From NCBI GenBank assembly GCA_003254905.1, contig QANU01005381.1:1986-65985 (forward strand): a stretch of DNA of 64,000 bases. Reading direction: 5' to 3'. This DNA comes from Nissolia schottii. Lineage: Eukaryota; Streptophyta; Magnoliopsida; Fabales; Fabaceae. This document shows, piece after piece, positions 60,133 to 64,000 of the stretch (position 1 is its first letter; each line of letters starts with the position of its first letter). Below the pieces are notes generated by a model. That model was given only the letters and a program-made list of their open reading frames with translations, searched no databases and was not told the DNA's origin. The position numbers and the translations under genes are program-made.

Positions 60133-61155
60133 TCATAATCATGATATATAAGACAAATGAAATTAGTTTGATATTTGAGTTAATTGTTATGCACTAATAG
60201 TATAATGTTAAATTGTTCATGTCACATAATCAAAAATATTTGGCTGTCTCACATTCTCTCCCACTACTTAAAAATTTAAGAATGTGAAATGATTTGATTA
60301 GATGATATTATAAACTCTTAATATTTTGTTAAAATAGAAACTAAATATTTTCAGCATGATGAAGATGTATTAATAACCAACAAATTATTATGTGACACTA
60401 AAATTATACCCATGATTCACAACTTACAATTGTGCTGCTCTGACTTTTGAGTGAATTAAATTTTCATCTTTTATGTGATTGCTTGAACATTTTAGTTCTT
60501 CTAGTTGACACTATAGTTTTTATTTTATTTTTATGAAAATCTTTCTAGTGTCTTTTTATACACCTTGTCATTGTTTTAGGTGTCTCGTGCTAGCTTTGAA
60601 TTCCTTTTTACTATTTACTAGTCTTCTTAATTCGTCATTCTCTGGAACACTACAGATTATCAGGATTTCCCACATAGTTTCAGAAAGAAAAAATTCACAC
60701 AAATTATGAGGAGACTGAAAAGGTAGTCTTTTTAGGCAGGTTAAATGTTAGACATGTAACAATTCAAACATACGCGTGGACATCTAGTTAGAAAAGAATG
60801 GAATCCACCATACTCTTTTTCCTAGTTTTTCTCATTTTATACTTCTCCTTCACTCTTTTCTACCACGGTCTTTATGTACCAGGCTCTTAATACCCGATCC
60901 GGCCCAATAACTCGGTCTGAAACTTTTTTAATCAAGTTTAGATTATGAAATTTGACTCAATGTACTTCTTCGAAGTGAGTTTAGGTCATACTTTGATTTT
61001 ACTTGTCTTAGTCCAAAAATAAATATCTAAAGGAATATTTTAATTAGATAACTAGTAATAAAATATAAGATTTTCTACTGCAACTAATACATTTAACATA
61101 TTAATGTTATTTTTATATTAATATGATTTGTTTTAAAACAGTTACACATAATAGT
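60133..61155. other. Intergenic, no gene seen
   Basis: AT-rich. Nothing assignable. Confidence 0.5.
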
Positions 61156-61499
61156 TACATATATGAGTCTTTGTTATAAAGCAGATTTCAAAAGCATTTT
61201 TAACTAAATGAAGGCAATTTCAAACTTAAAAGATAAAGATTTGGTCAATTTTATTTAAATCAAATCACATTTAAAATTTAAATCAAATTTAAAACGAATC
61301 AAATTTGAGATGATAATGTAATCGAATATTAAAAAAATATATATCTTAATTCACGTTATATTTATAACTGAAATTAAAATTATTTTAAACACTATAATTG
61401 TGTACATATATGAGTTTCCATTATGAAGTAGATTTCAAAAATATTTTTAACTAAATAAAGATGACTTTAAATTTAAAAGATAAATATTTGGTCAATTTC
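61156..61499. repeat. Direct repeat, about 97 bp, 247-bp period
   Basis: 61156-61252 and 61403-61499 share TACATATATGAGT, GCAGATTTCAAAA (or GTAGATTTCAAAA), TTTTTAACTAAAT and ATTTGGTCAATTT in the same order, about 80 percent alike. Confidence 0.65.
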
Positions 61500-62823
61500 A
61501 AATTTAAAAGATACATTATAAATTAAATATGTGATATTTGAAGCAAGTATAAAATCAAATTTTTTTATTTACTATTTACTCCTTATTCAATTTTATTACG
61601 TATGGTTGATCATAAACTCTAAAAAATCAATGTGATTGATTTTATTTTTCCTCACCATTATAATAAACTAAAATCTCTACTGACTCCTCACTCATTTTTT
61701 TTTTTACTAAAAAAAAAAAGACTAATTTGGATCAATACCTACCCATAACAAAGCAACAACGTTTAATTTGGATCAAAGGCATCGGATATCCTAACCTATG
61801 ATTGGCTTGAGTAGATGAAATCACCCGCAAGCTGCTACTTGCCCAGAGTCAGCAAAACACAGTATGGCATGTAGCCACCAGTGAGTGCAGAAGGGAGCAA
61901 TGGCAAGGCAGAAGAATATGAAAAGTGCCTTACTAATATAATAATGAATATGATAACATAAAAAAATATATAAGATTGATATTAAACTTTTAGCATTTAT
62001 TTCGGAGTGAATTATTTCAATTATCTATTGTCAAATGGATTATTAGTTTTATTCATGTTACTATTAAGTTTTGATTAATTATAATTTTATTAAAATCTAA
62101 TGTTTGATTTATAATTTGTAAATTATTAATGAAAAAATTAAGATAGCCAAAAAATTATGTAAAAAAATAAGTGAATCCCATCACTTTATATCATTCCACC
62201 ATTTCTACAATTTCTGTCAATAAAAACTAACAAAAAAAATTTCTGATCGAGTAGTATGCTCATAATTATGATTTGGTTTAACAAAAAAGAATCACATTTT
62301 TGTTTCATTTCATTAAATTATTATGATTTGAGATATTTAAACTGCAACCTAAATGAAATGAAGCCTATATACACGTCAGCCACTTTGCACACGCATGTAT
62401 GAACGGATCCAAACAAACGGTAAAAACTTTCACCTCCGAACCCAAACAAACCCAACCCACTTGCTCCGTATGCCATCAAAGAAAACAACAAACTGAATAT
62501 CAAAAACCTGATTCAACCGGTGGACCTCACAATATAAACCCTCCATGTTCTCTCTTCTTTTTCTTAAATTTTATTTTCATTTATTCCTTCCGTAAATTAT
62601 TTATTTATTTCCTTTGCGAACATAGTTGTTCCAAATAATTATCATCATAACATTACTTGAGAGGACCCTTTTGACCCGGTAGGGAGGGACCCACGATGCC
62701 GCAAGCCACCACATTAACATCCAAGCACGCACATGATCATGATGTGATGATAATATCTGAAGTTATCCCTTTGTTGTGACCTAGTGATAAATATTCTATC
62801 TTATGATACCATAATAATAATAC
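61500..62823. other. Intergenic, no gene seen
   Basis: AT-rich. Short frames near 62321-62638 show no recognisable protein. Confidence 0.5.
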
Positions 62824-63039
62824 NNNNNNNNNNNNNNNNNNNNNNNNNNNNNNNNNNNNNNNNNNNNNNNNNNNNNNNNNNNNNNNNNNNNNNNNNNNNN
62901 NNNNNNNNNNNNNNNNNNNNNNNNNNNNNNNNNNNNNNNNNNNNNNNNNNNNNNNNNNNNNNNNNNNNNNNNNNNNNNNNNNNNNNNNNNNNNNNNNNNN
63001 NNNNNNNNNNNNNNNNNNNNNNNNNNNNNNNNNNNNNNN
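62824..63039. other. Assembly gap (216 N)
   Basis: Run of N ending in a TA microsatellite. Confidence 1.
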
Positions 63040-63061
63040 ATATATATATATATATATATAT

Positions 63062-64000
63062 TCCGCAGAAGGAATCATTTCATGCTCCACGAAAATCATT
63101 TTATTTAAACATGTTTGGTAAAATGTATGTTTAGTAACGTTTTAACGTAATTCTTAACCTCAAGCCATAACTTTAACATGATATTTCATTGGTTACCATT
63201 AGATCAAAATTTGTGTCGATATACCAAATTATATGTGATGCATATTATAATTTTTTTTTAAAGTTTAGTCACACTTTAAAATTATGATAAAATGCATTTT
63301 AGAAGTGACAATTTATCTATGTATTATACTCTAAAAATTTTCATTTAATTTTAAGACTATACTGATAAAATTTGGGTGGTTTAAAAATGTATATTTAACT
63401 ATATTTTTTAGAAAATATTTGGCATTCATTATTAGTGTAAAAAATTTTATTTTATAATTCAATCAAATTATTTCATATGCATATTTTTTAAGTAACGAAA
63501 GAGAGAATCAACTAATTTTACTTATATGATAAAATTTGATTATCAATGTTAAAAATCTTTACACTTAGTAGATGTGAATTAATCTCTAGTTTTTATCAAA
63601 GAACTCCAATAATGCACCACATGATTTGATATATTGATATATCTTGTGATCTTAATTATAATGTGCATCATGCTCCCTACTTGAGAGGGACCACCGGAAC
63701 AATCGCCTTCAACCTATTAGATGTTGAGGAGACACGTCGATATTTACTAATAGATTTGACAAACACCGAAAATATGGGAAAGTGCTGAACAAAAAAGATA
63801 TGAAGGTTTTTTTTTTCACGAATAAACTTCTAGACATTCGTAAATTGTGGCATGGATAATTAGGTGAAAATTAAGGGGGATGCATACTGCCACCAACGTT
63901 ATCATCAATCTTTGGCGTTTTAATTTCACCCGTGTATACTTAATTTCATTGCTAATTACTTAGTAGTTAAGTGAACTAAGCAATTAATTTTAATTGGCCT
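63062..64000. other. AT-rich intergenic
   Basis: No gene or named repeat recognised. Confidence 0.5.

Noticed and set aside
62737-63134. Frames on both strands crossing the 216-N gap
   Set aside because: They exist only because N was read as open sequence.

Overview
The window looks like nuclear DNA of a dicot plant, most likely a legume. It is AT-rich, with intron-split genes, long intergenic stretches and dense transposon debris. The legume call rests on a MITE whose ends carry GGTTAAATATGTTTTTGGTC (19320-19654), a sequence I associate with papilionoid genomes, and on the legume-like look of the kinase protein. Single Ns (3884, 29783, 60118) and two N runs (52652-52723, 62824-63039) mark assembly joins, mostly in repeats.

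Host genes are few. (1) A six-exon receptor-like cytoplasmic kinase of subfamily VII lies on the minus strand (16153 down to 12859). I rebuilt it exon by exon to 434 aa, with every kinase motif present. (2) An intronless 263-aa calmodulin-like protein with four EF-hands and two N-terminal membrane segments lies on the minus strand (33203 down to 32412). (3) A possible unnamed minus-strand gene (26837 down to 24638) shows five phase-0 exons with matching splice sites and no recognised domain. (4) A short CUE-domain-like exon (about 29430-29511) looks like a gene fragment.

The rest is mobile DNA. From left to right it holds: a broken Copia fossil next to a 136-bp direct repeat; two inverted tRNA-derived SINEs with target duplications; a decayed L1-type LINE with an 18-bp target duplication; a broken Gypsy-type fossil with LTRs; several MITEs and a foldback element; MULE-like non-autonomous elements; an element rich in GGGTCGGGT; CACTA ends; and a Stowaway-like MITE.

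The most striking object is a composite Mutator-like region of about 8 kb (about 43190-51125). A decayed FAR1-type transposase gene reads inward from the left end. A second multi-exon gene of the Ulp1-associated 'plant mobile domain' type reads inward from the right end, a convergent layout like MuDR. Where the second gene's C-terminal part should lie, its reading frame runs into two exons and an intron that match METTL5, the 18S rRNA m6A methyltransferase. This looks like a captured host gene (Pack-MULE). Almost all introns of both genes are filled with dozens of copies of a ten-base motif, GGTTRKGTCT or its complement, including a 193-bp triplication on the left and a dense tandem array on the right. 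I regard this region as the best candidate for something undescribed.
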